A program made the position numbers and the translations under genes. A model generated the notes under the pieces. That model made no database searches. It was not told where the DNA came from and worked only from the letters and a program-made list of their open reading frames with translations. Below are positions 1-7,619 of a stretch of 64,000 nt of DNA, piece after piece. Numbering within the stretch: position 1 is the stretch's first letter; every line of letters begins with the position of its first letter. This DNA is from Poriferisodalis sp965204125 (GTDB lineage Bacteria; Actinomycetota; Acidimicrobiia; Acidimicrobiales; Poriferisodalaceae): positions 1,116,001 to 1,180,000 of the forward strand of contig NZ_OZ241968.1 in the NCBI RefSeq assembly GCF_965204125.1. The letters run 5' to 3'.

Positions 1-421
1 CGACGACGTCAAGAATCCCCTGCAAGCGCTTGGCCTTGCCGTCGATGTGCAGGTGCGCTGCCGGGTAGTTGTTGTCGGCATCGCGCTCGTAGTGATACGC
101 GAAGGCGCTCTTGTGCTGAACGTAGAGCCCGTACGTGCTCTTGATGTTGGCCAGATGACGGCTCTCGTCGTCCATTCGCAGCGCATGGAACACACGCAGG
201 GACAGCTTTGCCGGTGTACGTGAGATCTTCAGCGGAATGGATTCGCCCCGGCGGTTTATGCGGTCCAGCTTGTAGGTGACTATCGCCTGCCCGTGCGAAC
301 CGAGCGTGTACAGCCCGCAGTCCAATCGGATGCCGTCAGTGACGGTGCCATTGAGCACATCCGCTGTCTCGCCGGCGAACTGCTTCGCCTGGCGCTCCAG
401 GTCACGCTGTAGCTGGTTCAA
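1..421 (-). CDS. Hypothetical protein, C-terminus cut by the window edge
   Basis: An open minus-strand frame runs from about base 421 to base 1 with no stop, so the gene continues beyond the window. The most upstream plausible start is a TTG at 421, which overlaps the stop of the preceding 65-residue gene by 20 bases. The product is hydrophilic, with readable stretches such as GLYTLGSHGQAIVTYKLDR and KSTYGLYVQHKSAFAYHY. I recognise no family. The tight overlap with the small gene upstream suggests co-translation. The start codon is the least certain part. Confidence 0.5.
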   Translation of the reverse strand, partial: MNQLQRDLERQAKQFAGETADVLNGTVTDGIRLDCGLYTLGSHGQAIVTYKLDRINRRGESIPLKISRTPAKLSLRVFHALRMDDESRHLANIKSTYGLYVQHKSAFAYHYERDADNNYPAAHLHIDGKAKRLQGILDVV

Positions 422-599
422 AGGACGAGATGACGAGCCACACGTCGCGGGCCTTCGCGCTCTCGAAACGGCCGGCTTGGGCCTGCGCCTGCAGCTGCTC
501 CCAAGTGCAACCGACATCATCGAGCATGCGCTGATTGCCTTCGCGGACATCGTCGTCGGTGTAATGGATGACCTTGACATCGTCGCCGCTGTCGCTCAT
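402..599 (-). CDS. Small hypothetical protein (65 aa)
   Basis: The chosen ATG at 599 gives a 65-residue acidic protein beginning MSDSGDDVKVIHYTDDDVRE. A purine-rich ribosome binding site (GGGGAGGTG) lies about 7 bases upstream and supports this start over the ATG at 620. The product has no membrane segment or recognisable motif. It reads into the next minus-strand frame with a 20-base overlap, so the two were probably expressed together, perhaps as an accessory pair. Function unknown. Confidence 0.55.
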   Translation of the reverse strand: MSDSGDDVKVIHYTDDDVREGNQRMLDDVGCTWEQLQAQAQAGRFESAKARDVWLVISSFEPATA

Positions 600-750
600 G
601 CCAATACACCTCCCCGGCACGCCGTCCTACAGCACCGCAGTGTACGGGCGACTCCAAGGCAGGTCGGCTGAGCGGTCAGCAGATCGCTCGATCATGGGTG
701 ACCGACCGTGCCGATGTCCAACGATTTTCACGCGCCCGAGCAGCCAAGGT

Positions 751-1140
751 TCAGCCTCTCCTTGTTCGGCTCCTTTCCGTGCGATCTCGAGCCCTGACAG
801 TCCCCGAGCGTCTCAGCGCAAGGCGCTCGGGTTGCCTCGATGGCGCAGCCCGATACAGAGCGTGCGACGCGGCGAACTGTTGGCCCCGCGGCCGACGCGC
901 GTACTCAAGCGCAGGAATCAGGTCCGTGTCGCCCGAGACAACTATCGCAACGTCGTACAGGTCGTCACAGGCGCCAAGGGCGATGTCGAGTGCCATCAGG
1001 ACATCGATGCCCTTCTCCTCGGCGCGCTATTTGCTCGGTCTGTTCATCGACCATTCGATGGGCTGGTAGCGCAGCGGAACGCTGATCGGGCTGCGGGGCA
1101 GAAGCACCACTTGGTTCCCCGCGTGGCAGTTCGACGCTGG
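751..1140 (-). pseudogene. Broken NYN-domain (PIN-like nuclease) gene
   Basis: The minus strand encodes VPLRYQPIEW, then an in-frame TAG near 1032, then EEKGIDVLMALDIALGACDD and VAIVVSGDTDLIPALEYAR. This is the typical core of NYN domains, which are PIN-fold RNases; the acidic residues in EEKGID and SGDTD belong to the metal site. The usual C-terminal strand after PALEYAR is replaced by arginine-rich sequence ending at 751, consistent with a frameshift. With both a nonsense codon and a lost C-terminus the gene is very probably dead. No clear start remains. Confidence 0.55.
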
Positions 1141-1159
1141 CTCGCGATCGGTTCGCCCT

Positions 1160-1354
1160 GTGGTCGCCGAGATCGTCGCCGCGTTCAGGGACTATCTCGA
1201 TTCCGCCGACCCGCAGATCGTCGCCGCGTGGGCCACCACCGCCCAGCACGACGACCTCGACGGCAGCACACCGGCGGCGTGGATCGCCCAAGGCCTCGAC
1301 AACCGGTCAGTCGTCCGCTCGGCTGACCAGGCAGCGCTTCGCCTCGCCCAATGA
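1160..1354 (+). CDS. Small hypothetical protein (64 aa), possible antitoxin fragment
   Basis: A GTG-started frame of 64 residues ends in TPAAWIAQGLDNRSVVRSAD. This resembles the C-terminal part of some Xre/MbcA-type antitoxins, where a P-x-x-W-L-x-x-G stretch is common, but the match is by eye only. Its stop overlaps an ATG (ATGA, 1351-1354) that opens a 19-codon frame ending at 1410, so a downstream partner may have been lost. The setting among decayed PIN and NYN genes fits a degraded toxin-antitoxin module. It could also be chance coding. Confidence 0.35.
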   Translation: MVAEIVAAFRDYLDSADPQIVAAWATTAQHDDLDGSTPAAWIAQGLDNRSVVRSADQAALRLAQ

Positions 1355-1606
1355 CCGCCGACTGGCGGCAGTTCGGCATCCAAGTGCTGCCGACCCTGAC
1401 ACTGGAATAGAACCCAAAACCCGGAACTCGCGGCGCCGGGACATGCGTAAGCCCCGGCTCCCGTCCTAGGCACTCCTGGCGGAGTCTCGGACTGGCCCTC
1501 CGGGGCTTGCGACTTCCTCGCAGAGCAACACTGCGAGACTCATCCAACCTATAGCCAACGGCCTGCACCGCTGCGAGCGGCGATGGCTTAACGAGGAGAC
1601 CGCCCC

Positions 1607-2005
1607 ATGGCAAAGTCCATCGGCTTTCACATCCTGTTCCAGAACGGGCAGGCGAAACAGGCTTTGGAGCGCTACGGCGAGATTTTCGACGACTACACGC
1701 TCGATCGCCTCGACCTCTACCAAGGCGACGGCGACGGGCCGGCCGGCCAAGTGAAGGTTGCCGAATTCCGAGTGCTGGGCAGGCGATTTGTCTGCATCGA
1801 CTCCCCGATCCAGCACGAGTGGGACATGACGCCTGGCATCGCGCCGTTCATCGAATGCGACGACGACCCCGAGCTCGAGCAGCTCTTCGATGCGCTCGCC
1901 GACGGCGGCACGGTCTACATGCCCCTCGGCGACTACGGGTTCGGACGGCGCTTCGGCTGGGTCGAGGACCGATTCGGCGTGTCCTGGCTCCTCAACATCA
2001 CCTGA
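1607..2005 (+). CDS. PhnB-type VOC (glyoxalase-fold) protein
   Basis: The 132-residue protein starts MAKSIGFHILFQNGQAKQAL, has an internal QVKVAEFRVLGRRFVCIDSP strand pair and ends GFGRRFGWVEDRFGVSWLLN. This is the pattern of the PhnB / 3-demethylubiquinone methyltransferase-like branch of the vicinal oxygen chelate fold. Members are small cytosolic proteins that mostly lack an assigned reaction. A GAGGAGA ribosome binding site precedes the ATG. It is the only intact copy: a copy with an internal deletion lies at 7295 and a short 3' piece at 8305, both nearly identical to it, so the gene was duplicated recently. Confidence 0.8.
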   Translation: MAKSIGFHILFQNGQAKQALERYGEIFDDYTLDRLDLYQGDGDGPAGQVKVAEFRVLGRRFVCIDSPIQHEWDMTPGIAPFIECDDDPELEQLFDALADGGTVYMPLGDYGFGRRFGWVEDRFGVSWLLNIT

Positions 2006-2228
2006 CCGGCGCCGCCTCGCGGCCTCAAGATCTCCTGTGGCTGTTCTCAGATAGGAGCTGAGTCGTGCCGGCGTGATCGTTACAGCGACGCGTTGCAGAT
2101 CAAACGTTGACAGCTGACTCGCCAGCCGTAAGCTCTCGATCGAAGACCCCGGAACCGTCAATGCTTCGGCAAACGGCCGGGGTTACGCCTTTTCGGACAG
2201 CAAACACGAGGCTCCTGCCGAAAAGTGC

Positions 2229-3413
2229 ATGGCTATATATCAGAATTCGGCTATTTTTGCAGGAATGCAGTACGAACGGCTGACCCAGGTACCGGATCGG
2301 AGCTTTTTCCTGCTGGGGATGCGAGGGATCGGCAAGAGCACATGGGCGCGTCGCGCCCTGCCCGACGCGCTGCGCTTGGACCTGCTCGACGAGGCGCTGT
2401 TCACCGACCTGCTGGGGGACCCGTCGCTGTTCGGCCACCTGCTGTCGGGCGTCGAGCGCGGCCGATGGGTGGTGGTGGACGAGGTGCAGCGCATCCCGAG
2501 CCTGCTCAACGAGGTGCACCGGCACATCGAGGACCGCGGGGTGCTGTTCGCGCTGCTCGGCTCGAGTGCCCGCAAGCTGAAATCGGCCGGCACCAACTTG
2601 CTGGCCGGACGTGCGCTGCGCAAGGAGATGCACCCGTTCACCCCCGCCGAGCTCGGCGACAGCTTCGACCTCGACGAGGCGCTGGCGTGGGGGACGATCC
2701 CGCTGGTGTGGGCGGCCTCAGAGCGCCGCGAGGTCCTGACCAGCTACACCCAGATGTACCTGCGAGAGGAGATCCGGTCCGAAGCGGCGGTGCGCAACCT
2801 GGCGGGGTTCGTGCGGTTCCTGCCCGTGGCCGGGCTGATGCACGGCCAGAGCATCAACGCAGCGTCGATCGCCCGGGACACCGGCGTTGCCCGCCCGACC
2901 GTCAGCGGCTACCTGGAGCTGCTCGACGACACGCTGCTGGCGGTCAGGCTGCCGGCGTTCGAGGCCAAGCTGCGCGTGCGCGAGCGGCGACGCCCGAAGC
3001 TGTACTGGGCCGACCCGGGGCTCGTGCGCGCCGTCAAGCGCCAGCTCGGGCCCGTCGCCGCCGAAGAGCGCGGCGCGCTGCTCGAAGGCTGGGTGCTGGG
3101 CCTGCTGCGAGCCCACAACGAGCAACAGCACCTCTACGACGACATCGGCTACTGGGCGGCCACAGAATCCTCCGCCGAAGTCGACTTCGTGCTCACACGC
3201 CACCACGAGCACCTCGGCATCGAGGTCAAGGCCGCCGAGCGCTACAACACCTCAATGCTCAAAGGGCTGCGCGCCCTGGCGGATCTGCCGGGCCTGCGCC
3301 GCCGCGTGCTGGCATACCGCGGCCAGCGATCCTTCCGCACCGAAGACGGCATCGACGTGTGGACCATGCCCCAACTCCACCACGCCCTCGCCGCCGACGA
3401 ACTCTGGCCCTGA
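2229..3413 (+). CDS. AAA_14 / DUF4143 family ATPase
   Basis: The 394-residue protein has a P-loop GMRGIGKST at about residues 30-38, a Walker B region WVVVDEVQRIP near 80-90, and a C-terminal DUF4143 region with YLREEIRSEAAVRN and a restriction-nuclease-like strand EVDFVLTRHHEHLGIEVKAA. Proteins of this type are common in prokaryotic mobile and defence-rich DNA; their biochemical role is mostly unknown. The ATG at 2229 gives the longest form, and an ATG at 2265 (directly after AGGA) would remove 12 residues while keeping all motifs. The upstream 220 bases are locally AT-rich and could hold the promoter. A toxin-antitoxin pair follows 44 bases downstream. Confidence 0.85.
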   Translation: MAIYQNSAIFAGMQYERLTQVPDRSFFLLGMRGIGKSTWARRALPDALRLDLLDEALFTDLLGDPSLFGHLLSGVERGRWVVVDEVQRIPSLLNEVHRHIEDRGVLFALLGSSARKLKSAGTNLLAGRALRKEMHPFTPAELGDSFDLDEALAWGTIPLVWAASERREVLTSYTQMYLREEIRSEAAVRNLAGFVRFLPVAGLMHGQSINAASIARDTGVARPTVSGYLELLDDTLLAVRLPAFEAKLRVRERRRPKLYWADPGLVRAVKRQLGPVAAEERGALLEGWVLGLLRAHNEQQHLYDDIGYWAATESSAEVDFVLTRHHEHLGIEVKAAERYNTSMLKGLRALADLPGLRRRVLAYRGQRSFRTEDGIDVWTMPQLHHALAADELWP

Positions 3414-3457
3414 CAGCCCTCTCGCCCGCCGGAAATTGGGCGGAATAAGATAAAGGT

Positions 3458-3757
3458 ATGACTAAGCGCCGCATCACGGTCACCATCGATGAAGACCTCC
3501 TGGAAGCTGCCGGCGCCGCTGTGAGCGCCGGGGATGCTTCCTCGGTGAGTGCATGGATCAACGAGGCACTGGCCGACAAGTGCGAGCAGCGGCGGCTGCT
3601 CGATGCCCTCGGCGAGGCAATAGCCGACTACGAGGCCGAGTTCGGCAAGATCACCCTGGAGCAAGTCGAGGAACGGCGCCGCCTTGATCGCGAAGAGGCG
3701 GAGCGGTTCCGCATCGAATGGCAGCAGCGGAGAGCCGAGCGTGAGCTTGGTGCTTGA
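3458..3757 (+). CDS. Antitoxin of a VapBC-type pair
   Basis: This 99-residue protein begins MTKRRITVTIDEDLLEAAGA, a ribbon-helix-helix-like N-terminus in which the short strand would contact DNA. Its C-terminal half is a charged helical region rich in Glu and Arg, as expected for the toxin-wrapping tail of VapB-type antitoxins. Its stop lies 17 bases inside the PIN toxin frame that follows, the usual antitoxin-first coupled arrangement. It probably represses its own promoter together with the toxin. The family call rests on N-terminal pattern plus context. Confidence 0.75.
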   Translation: MTKRRITVTIDEDLLEAAGAAVSAGDASSVSAWINEALADKCEQRRLLDALGEAIADYEAEFGKITLEQVEERRRLDREEAERFRIEWQQRRAERELGA

Positions 3758-4121
3758 TGCGGGGGCACTGATCGCCCTCGAACGCGACGAGCAGGTGCTC
3801 TGGGAACGTGTGGAGGTTGCTCATCTGACCGGCCGTCCCCCGCTGACCCATGGCGGCGTGGTGGCGCAGGTGTGGCGGGGCGGTTCAGGGCGTCAAGCCC
3901 GGCTGGCGAAAGCGCTGCTGGGTACTCGCGTTGTGCCGCTCAACGATGAGCTGGGCCGCCGGGCAGGTGTGTTGCTGGCGCGGACAGGCCTTGTCGATGC
4001 CATCGATGCCGCGCTCGTCGCCCTGTGCCAAGGAGGCGACCAGATAGTGACCTCTGACCCTCACGACATAGCGGCGCTCGCCGACGCGGCCCGCATCGAC
4101 ATCGACATCGTGCGCGCATAG
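3741..4121 (+). CDS. VapC-type PIN-domain toxin ribonuclease
   Basis: From the GTG at 3741 the product is 126 residues. PIN-family acidic residues are visible at D6 (LVLDAGALIA), D86 (GLVDAIDAALV) and D106 (VTSDPHDI). VapC toxins are metal-dependent endoribonucleases inhibited by their cognate antitoxin, here the overlapping upstream gene. Positions 3825-4121 are repeated almost base for base at 8372-8668 without the N-terminal third or the antitoxin. The GTG was chosen because it starts directly at the first PIN strand and overlaps the antitoxin stop. Confidence 0.82.
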   Translation: MSLVLDAGALIALERDEQVLWERVEVAHLTGRPPLTHGGVVAQVWRGGSGRQARLAKALLGTRVVPLNDELGRRAGVLLARTGLVDAIDAALVALCQGGDQIVTSDPHDIAALADAARIDIDIVRA

Positions 4122-4273
4122 ACGCCAGCGCTCGCGCCGGGCTGCGCCTGCCCAACGCCATCGTGCTCGAGACCGCCGTACGCCACGACGCCCGGGCGCT
4201 CGCCACCCTCGACACCCAACTCGCAACCGCCGCCGGCACCCACAACATCGAAGCGCTCACCGCCGACGCATAG
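4121..4273 (+). pseudogene. C-terminal remnant of a second PIN toxin
   Basis: Directly after the intact toxin an open frame without a usable start encodes ASARAGLRLPNAIVLETAV followed by DARALATLDTQLATAAG, ending at a TAG. LRLPNAIVLETA and the later LATLDTQLA are typical of the last third of VapC proteins. Only this C-terminal part is present, so it is a leftover of a different PIN gene fused behind the current one. Confidence 0.55.
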
Positions 4274-4325
4274 TCACCTCATTCGCCCGCCACCACATGT
4301 CGGGCTGATCACTAGGGTCCGCCGG

Positions 4326-5633
4326 GTGCGGTGTACGAGGATGGCTGTGCTGCTGGTGCTCGTCGGAATTACAGCGCTCGGCGCTGCCATTGTGCCGTCG
4401 GCAACGGTCACCGCAGCAGCCAGTGACGACGCCGGCAGCGCCTCGACGCTCGAGCCCCCCACGTCGTACCCGGCCATCGAGGGGCCGCGCAGCGGCGACA
4501 TGCTCCTTGCTGCATCACGTGGACGCACTTGCATGGTGCGTGTGGACCGCACGGTGACGTGCTGGGGCGACCATGGCTTGCGGCAGCGGTTGAGTGTTGC
4601 GGGCCTGCACGACGTCGTTGCGCTGACCAGTGGCGACGAGACCTTCGGTGGACGCCAGCAGCTGCACGTGTGTGCACTGCATGCGGCGGGGACTGTCTCC
4701 TGCTGGGGTTCGGGGGGCTGGGGGCAACTCGGGCAGGGCGACGGCGACGATCACTACACGCCGGTGAGGGTGCGAGGCCTCGATGACGCCGTGGCAATAT
4801 CTGCAGGGCTGAGATTCACCTGTGCGGTGCATCGCGACGGCGGCGTCTCCTGCTGGGGATCGAACTATTTCGGCGAGATAGGCCACGGCCTCGAGGAAAC
4901 TGAGTTCCGCCGCCCCACGCGAGTGCCAGGCGTGACCGATGCCGTCGCAATCAGCTCTGGCAACGATTCGACCTGCGTCATCCACGGCAGCGGCGGGGTG
5001 ACGTGCTGGGGGTGGGGAGCGTTCGAAGGACCGCCCCGCGCTGTCGATGGGCTCCGCGGCGTGACGGCCATCTCCATTGGCGGAGAATTCACCTGCGTTG
5101 TGGTCGCGGGAGGAGAGGTCTCTTGCTGGTCCACCTATTTCGATCCCATCACGCCCTGGAAGATGGACGGTTTGCGAGACGTCGTTGACGTGGCCATGGG
5201 ATTCGGCACCGGTTGCGCAGTTCATCGCGACGGCGGCGTCTCCTGCTGGGGGGACAACAACGTGGGACAGGTGGGGGACGGCACGAGAGAGGCGCGAACC
5301 GAACCCGTGCGGCTCGCGGACATCACCGACGCGATCGACGTGAGCCTCGGTCGGCAGACCACCGAAGTGACCGCTCACTCATGCGTGCTGCACCGTGACG
5401 GCGGGGTTTCGTGCTGGGGAGGCAATGACCGGGGCCAGCTCGGCGACGGCACGAGCGAGCATCGGCCGTACCCGCAACGCGCCGAGGTATTCACGTCGTT
5501 TCCGACCGATGAGTCACCAGAGCTCGACCGGGACCTGCTGCTGGCTTGGATAGATAACGCGACCGGAGGGCACAAGGCAGAGTTCCCCTGGCACTGGGCC
5601 GCTTGGGACTACACCCGGCACCGGAACGGGTAA
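4326..5633 (+). CDS. Exported RCC1-repeat protein
   Basis: The 435-residue product has an N-terminal signal-like segment (MAVLLVLVGITALGAAIV) and then about seven RCC1-type repeats. Each contains a Cys followed by a G-x-V-x-CWG block, for example CAVHRDGGVSCWGSNYFG. RCC1 repeats build a beta-propeller; the paired cysteines in each blade are typical of exported bacterial versions and probably form disulfides. A TAGGGT element at 4313-4318 sits 7 bases before the GTG start, which supports that start and suggests a leaderless transcript. An ATG at 4341 is the alternative. The ligand is unknown. Confidence 0.8.
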   Translation: MRCTRMAVLLVLVGITALGAAIVPSATVTAAASDDAGSASTLEPPTSYPAIEGPRSGDMLLAASRGRTCMVRVDRTVTCWGDHGLRQRLSVAGLHDVVALTSGDETFGGRQQLHVCALHAAGTVSCWGSGGWGQLGQGDGDDHYTPVRVRGLDDAVAISAGLRFTCAVHRDGGVSCWGSNYFGEIGHGLEETEFRRPTRVPGVTDAVAISSGNDSTCVIHGSGGVTCWGWGAFEGPPRAVDGLRGVTAISIGGEFTCVVVAGGEVSCWSTYFDPITPWKMDGLRDVVDVAMGFGTGCAVHRDGGVSCWGDNNVGQVGDGTREARTEPVRLADITDAIDVSLGRQTTEVTAHSCVLHRDGGVSCWGGNDRGQLGDGTSEHRPYPQRAEVFTSFPTDESPELDRDLLLAWIDNATGGHKAEFPWHWAAWDYTRHRNG

Positions 5634-5712
5634 CGCATCGCAGGCATCGGCGCCAAGCGTAAAGCCGGGAACGCAGCGCGCACCGACCGTCTCGCCCGGC
5701 TCGAAACCTCGG

Positions 5713-5898
5713 TCAGCCGACTGGCACAGGGTGGCTGTCACCGCCGACCCCGGTCCAGGACTTTCGGGTGTCCTTCTCTACGCCTTGTGCAAGGCCTGCG
5801 GCCACCAGCGTGTCGCGCTGAACGCTGTCGGGCACGTCGACGGTGCCGAGATCGTAGGTCTTGCCCTCGAATTCCGCTGTGAACTTGATTTCACTCAT
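5713..5898 (-). CDS. Small hypothetical protein (61 aa)
   Basis: The ATG at 5898 is preceded by a strong AGGAGAAG ribosome binding site and gives a 61-residue protein beginning MSEIKFTAEFEGKTYDLGTV. It is soluble with a short predicted beta-rich N-terminus, and I recognise no family. It converges with the RCC1 gene. A tRNA 3'-end-like sequence lies immediately upstream (5921-5948), so the gene could be the edge of an integrated element. Confidence 0.55.
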   Translation of the reverse strand: MSEIKFTAEFEGKTYDLGTVDVPDSVQRDTLVAAGLAQGVEKDTRKSWTGVGGDSHPVPVG

Positions 5899-5920
5899 TG
5901 GCTCTTCTCCTCTGTTTGAC

Positions 5921-5948
5921 TGGGTCCCGCTGCTGGAGTCGAACCAGC
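5921..5948 (-). other. tRNA 3'-end-like sequence
   Basis: On the minus strand a perfect T-arm-like hairpin (GCTGG, loop TTCGACT, CCAGC) is followed by AGCGGGA, a discriminator-like C and CCA. No matching 5' acceptor strand (TCCCGCT) or anticodon arm was found upstream, so this is not a complete tRNA. It looks like the 3' end left when an element integrates into a tRNA gene, or a chance match. No integrase is visible nearby. Confidence 0.3.
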
Positions 5949-6299
5949 AATGCGACCATCCGGGGGCGGACCGCCATCGGCAGTCCTCCCGATCAGGGTG
6001 GATATGGGGCCTCGCTGGGTCTCGCGACGCTGGATAGCGCACGTGTGGTTCTTGTTCGACCGCCGCATCAGCCGGGCAGCGAGGCACCCACAACGTAGCC
6101 CTACCGGCTCCGAAACCTGCACCAAACTCAGCGACCCCACCGTCAGAGCCTCACGCCAGGGATCACCGCGCCCGCGTCGTCACGGCGCCTCGAGCCGAAC
6201 AGCGCCAAGCCGGCTGTGCGCGAAGTGCACGCATCGCATCGACGTCCTCATACAAAAAATCACGTGCTTCCGCTTGCGACGTCGTGCGAAACTCCCCGA
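5949..6299. other. Non-coding gap
   Basis: No frame here has coding character on either strand. The stretch separates the small minus-strand gene from the membrane protein that starts at 6300. I see no repeat or clear promoter beyond scattered A-rich bases around 6250-6262. Confidence 0.4.
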
Positions 6300-6959
6300 A
6301 TGTCCGCGTTGGCCGTCGCAACCCTGCTGCTGTTGATTCTGCTGGTCCCCGGCGTTTTCGCAGCGTGGGGCTACGAGCAGTCGAAGGAGATCTACTCCCG
6401 CCGACTGAGGGACTGGTACGCACGGCTCGCCGCACTCACGGCGCTCTGCGTCGCAGCTCTCGCATGGCCTCTGTACTGGCTGTGGACCGAGTACTGGGAT
6501 CAGTTCGCAGCTCGGGAGTCCCTTCCGCGCTGGCTCGTCGTCGTGCCGTTCGCGTACATCGGATTGCCGGCGCTGGCGGGGTGGCTACTCGGCCTGTGGT
6601 CAGCCCAGCTCGGCCAGTGGTCGTGGTTCAAGAGTCGGCGCAGCGCTCCGACGGCATGGGACTACCTGTTCAGCGAACGCGAATCAGGATTTGTGCGTTG
6701 CCGGCTGAAGTCAGGCCGATGGGTCGGCGGGCATTACAGCCGCTATGCGTACCTTTCCTCCTACGCAGGACTCCACAGTGCCGAGCGCGACATCTACATC
6801 GCCGAAGCGGTCCATCTCGACCAAGTTGATGGGATGCCCCTATGGCATCAGGGACCATCAGGTGAGACGATGACACTGGTGGGAGGCGGAATTCTGGTGA
6901 AGTGGGAAGACATCGAGGAATTAGGATTCGCATCCACCCACGAGTTGATCCCCGAGTAG
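6300..6959 (+). CDS. DUF6338-like membrane protein
   Basis: The 219-residue product starts with a membrane segment (MSALAVATLLLLILLVPGVF), has two further hydrophobic segments around residues 45-60 and 85-105, and ends in a cytosolic domain with AWDYLFSERESGFVRCRLKS and GRWVGGHYSRYAYLSSY. That layout and the D-Y-L-F-S, V-R-L-K-x-G-x-W-x-G-G pattern match what I recall of DUF6338 proteins, which are uncharacterised. The ATG at 6300 is preferred because the longer frame to 6216 adds a charged, atypical leader. A small basic-protein gene follows 16 bases downstream, likely in the same transcript. Confidence 0.6.
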   Translation: MSALAVATLLLLILLVPGVFAAWGYEQSKEIYSRRLRDWYARLAALTALCVAALAWPLYWLWTEYWDQFAARESLPRWLVVVPFAYIGLPALAGWLLGLWSAQLGQWSWFKSRRSAPTAWDYLFSERESGFVRCRLKSGRWVGGHYSRYAYLSSYAGLHSAERDIYIAEAVHLDQVDGMPLWHQGPSGETMTLVGGGILVKWEDIEELGFASTHELIPE

Positions 6960-6975
6960 GCATGGGATACGAGAC

Positions 6976-7239
6976 GTGAGCGAGCCAGCAACGAAGACGA
7001 AGCGCGTGGCGAAGTCACAGCGGGTTTCAAAGGCCTCTCGTGCGGCAAAGACTAGGCGGGCCACCAAAGCGCAGCGATCCGCCAGATCGACTCGATTCGA
7101 ATACCGCGGGGGCGCGATGCCGCGTACCGAGGTGCCGACTGAGAAAATCCCACGCGACTTCTTCCCGCCAGTCCCCGCCGAAGCGACCACTCCCCAACCG
7201 CACGACGCCCAGTCGACGAACGAGACCAAGGCCAGCTAG
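6976..7239 (+). CDS. Small basic hypothetical protein (87 aa)
   Basis: A GTG-started frame encodes an 87-residue protein whose first half is very rich in Lys, Arg, Ser and Ala (TKRVAKSQRVSKASRAAKTR) and whose second half is proline-rich. It follows the DUF6338-like gene by 16 bases. The basic, disordered composition would suit nucleic-acid or membrane-surface binding, but no family is recognised. Confidence 0.5.
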   Translation: MSEPATKTKRVAKSQRVSKASRAAKTRRATKAQRSARSTRFEYRGGAMPRTEVPTEKIPRDFFPPVPAEATTPQPHDAQSTNETKAS

Positions 7240-7294
7240 CCAGGATTGGTCTTAACTCTTGGCCCTAGCAACGGTTCAACGAGGAGACCAACCC

Positions 7295-7552
7295 ATGGCC
7301 AAGTCGATCGGCTTTCACAGCCTGTTCCAGAACGGACAGGCGAAACAGGCTCTGGAGCGCTACGGCGAGATATACGATGACGACGACTCCGAGATCGAGC
7401 GGCTCTTCGATGCGCTCGCCGACGGCGGGACGGTCTATATGCCCCTCGGCGACTACGGGTTCGGACGGCGCTTCGGTTGGGTCGAGGATTGCCACGCCGA
7501 TCCTGACCAGCCAGCGGAACTGGTGCATCACCTCGGCGCGGAGGGCATCTAG
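7295..7552 (+). pseudogene. Deleted copy of the PhnB-type gene
   Basis: The first 27 codons and their upstream GAGGAGA site match the gene at 1607 almost exactly. The frame then jumps from GEIYDD to the DDSEIERLFDALADGG region, removing about 57 codons of the middle of the fold; the break lies at a short CGACGAC-like repeat present at both ends of the missing part. The C-terminal GVSWLLNIT is replaced by unrelated residues. It stays open, so a shortened protein could be made, but the fold cannot be complete. Confidence 0.75.
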
Positions 7553-7619
7553 CTGGGCGCCCCAGTCTTTGCGGTCGGACTCTCGTTGGGCTGCCTCCGT
7601 TTCGCTGGGGCAGAAGGGC

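Noticed and set aside
276..671. Long plus-strand frames opposite the first minus-strand genes
   Set aside because: Arg/Ser/Pro-rich composition without motifs; they are antisense shadows of the minus-strand frames that have coding character.
2225..3448. Alternative 407-residue frame overlapping the AAA/DUF4143 gene
   Set aside because: Arg/Ala/Pro-rich shadow frame without motifs; the overlapping frame has Walker A and B and DUF4143.
5921..5999. Complete tRNA gene on the minus strand
   Set aside because: Only the T-arm and 3' end fit; no acceptor 5' strand, D-arm or 7-base anticodon loop could be placed.
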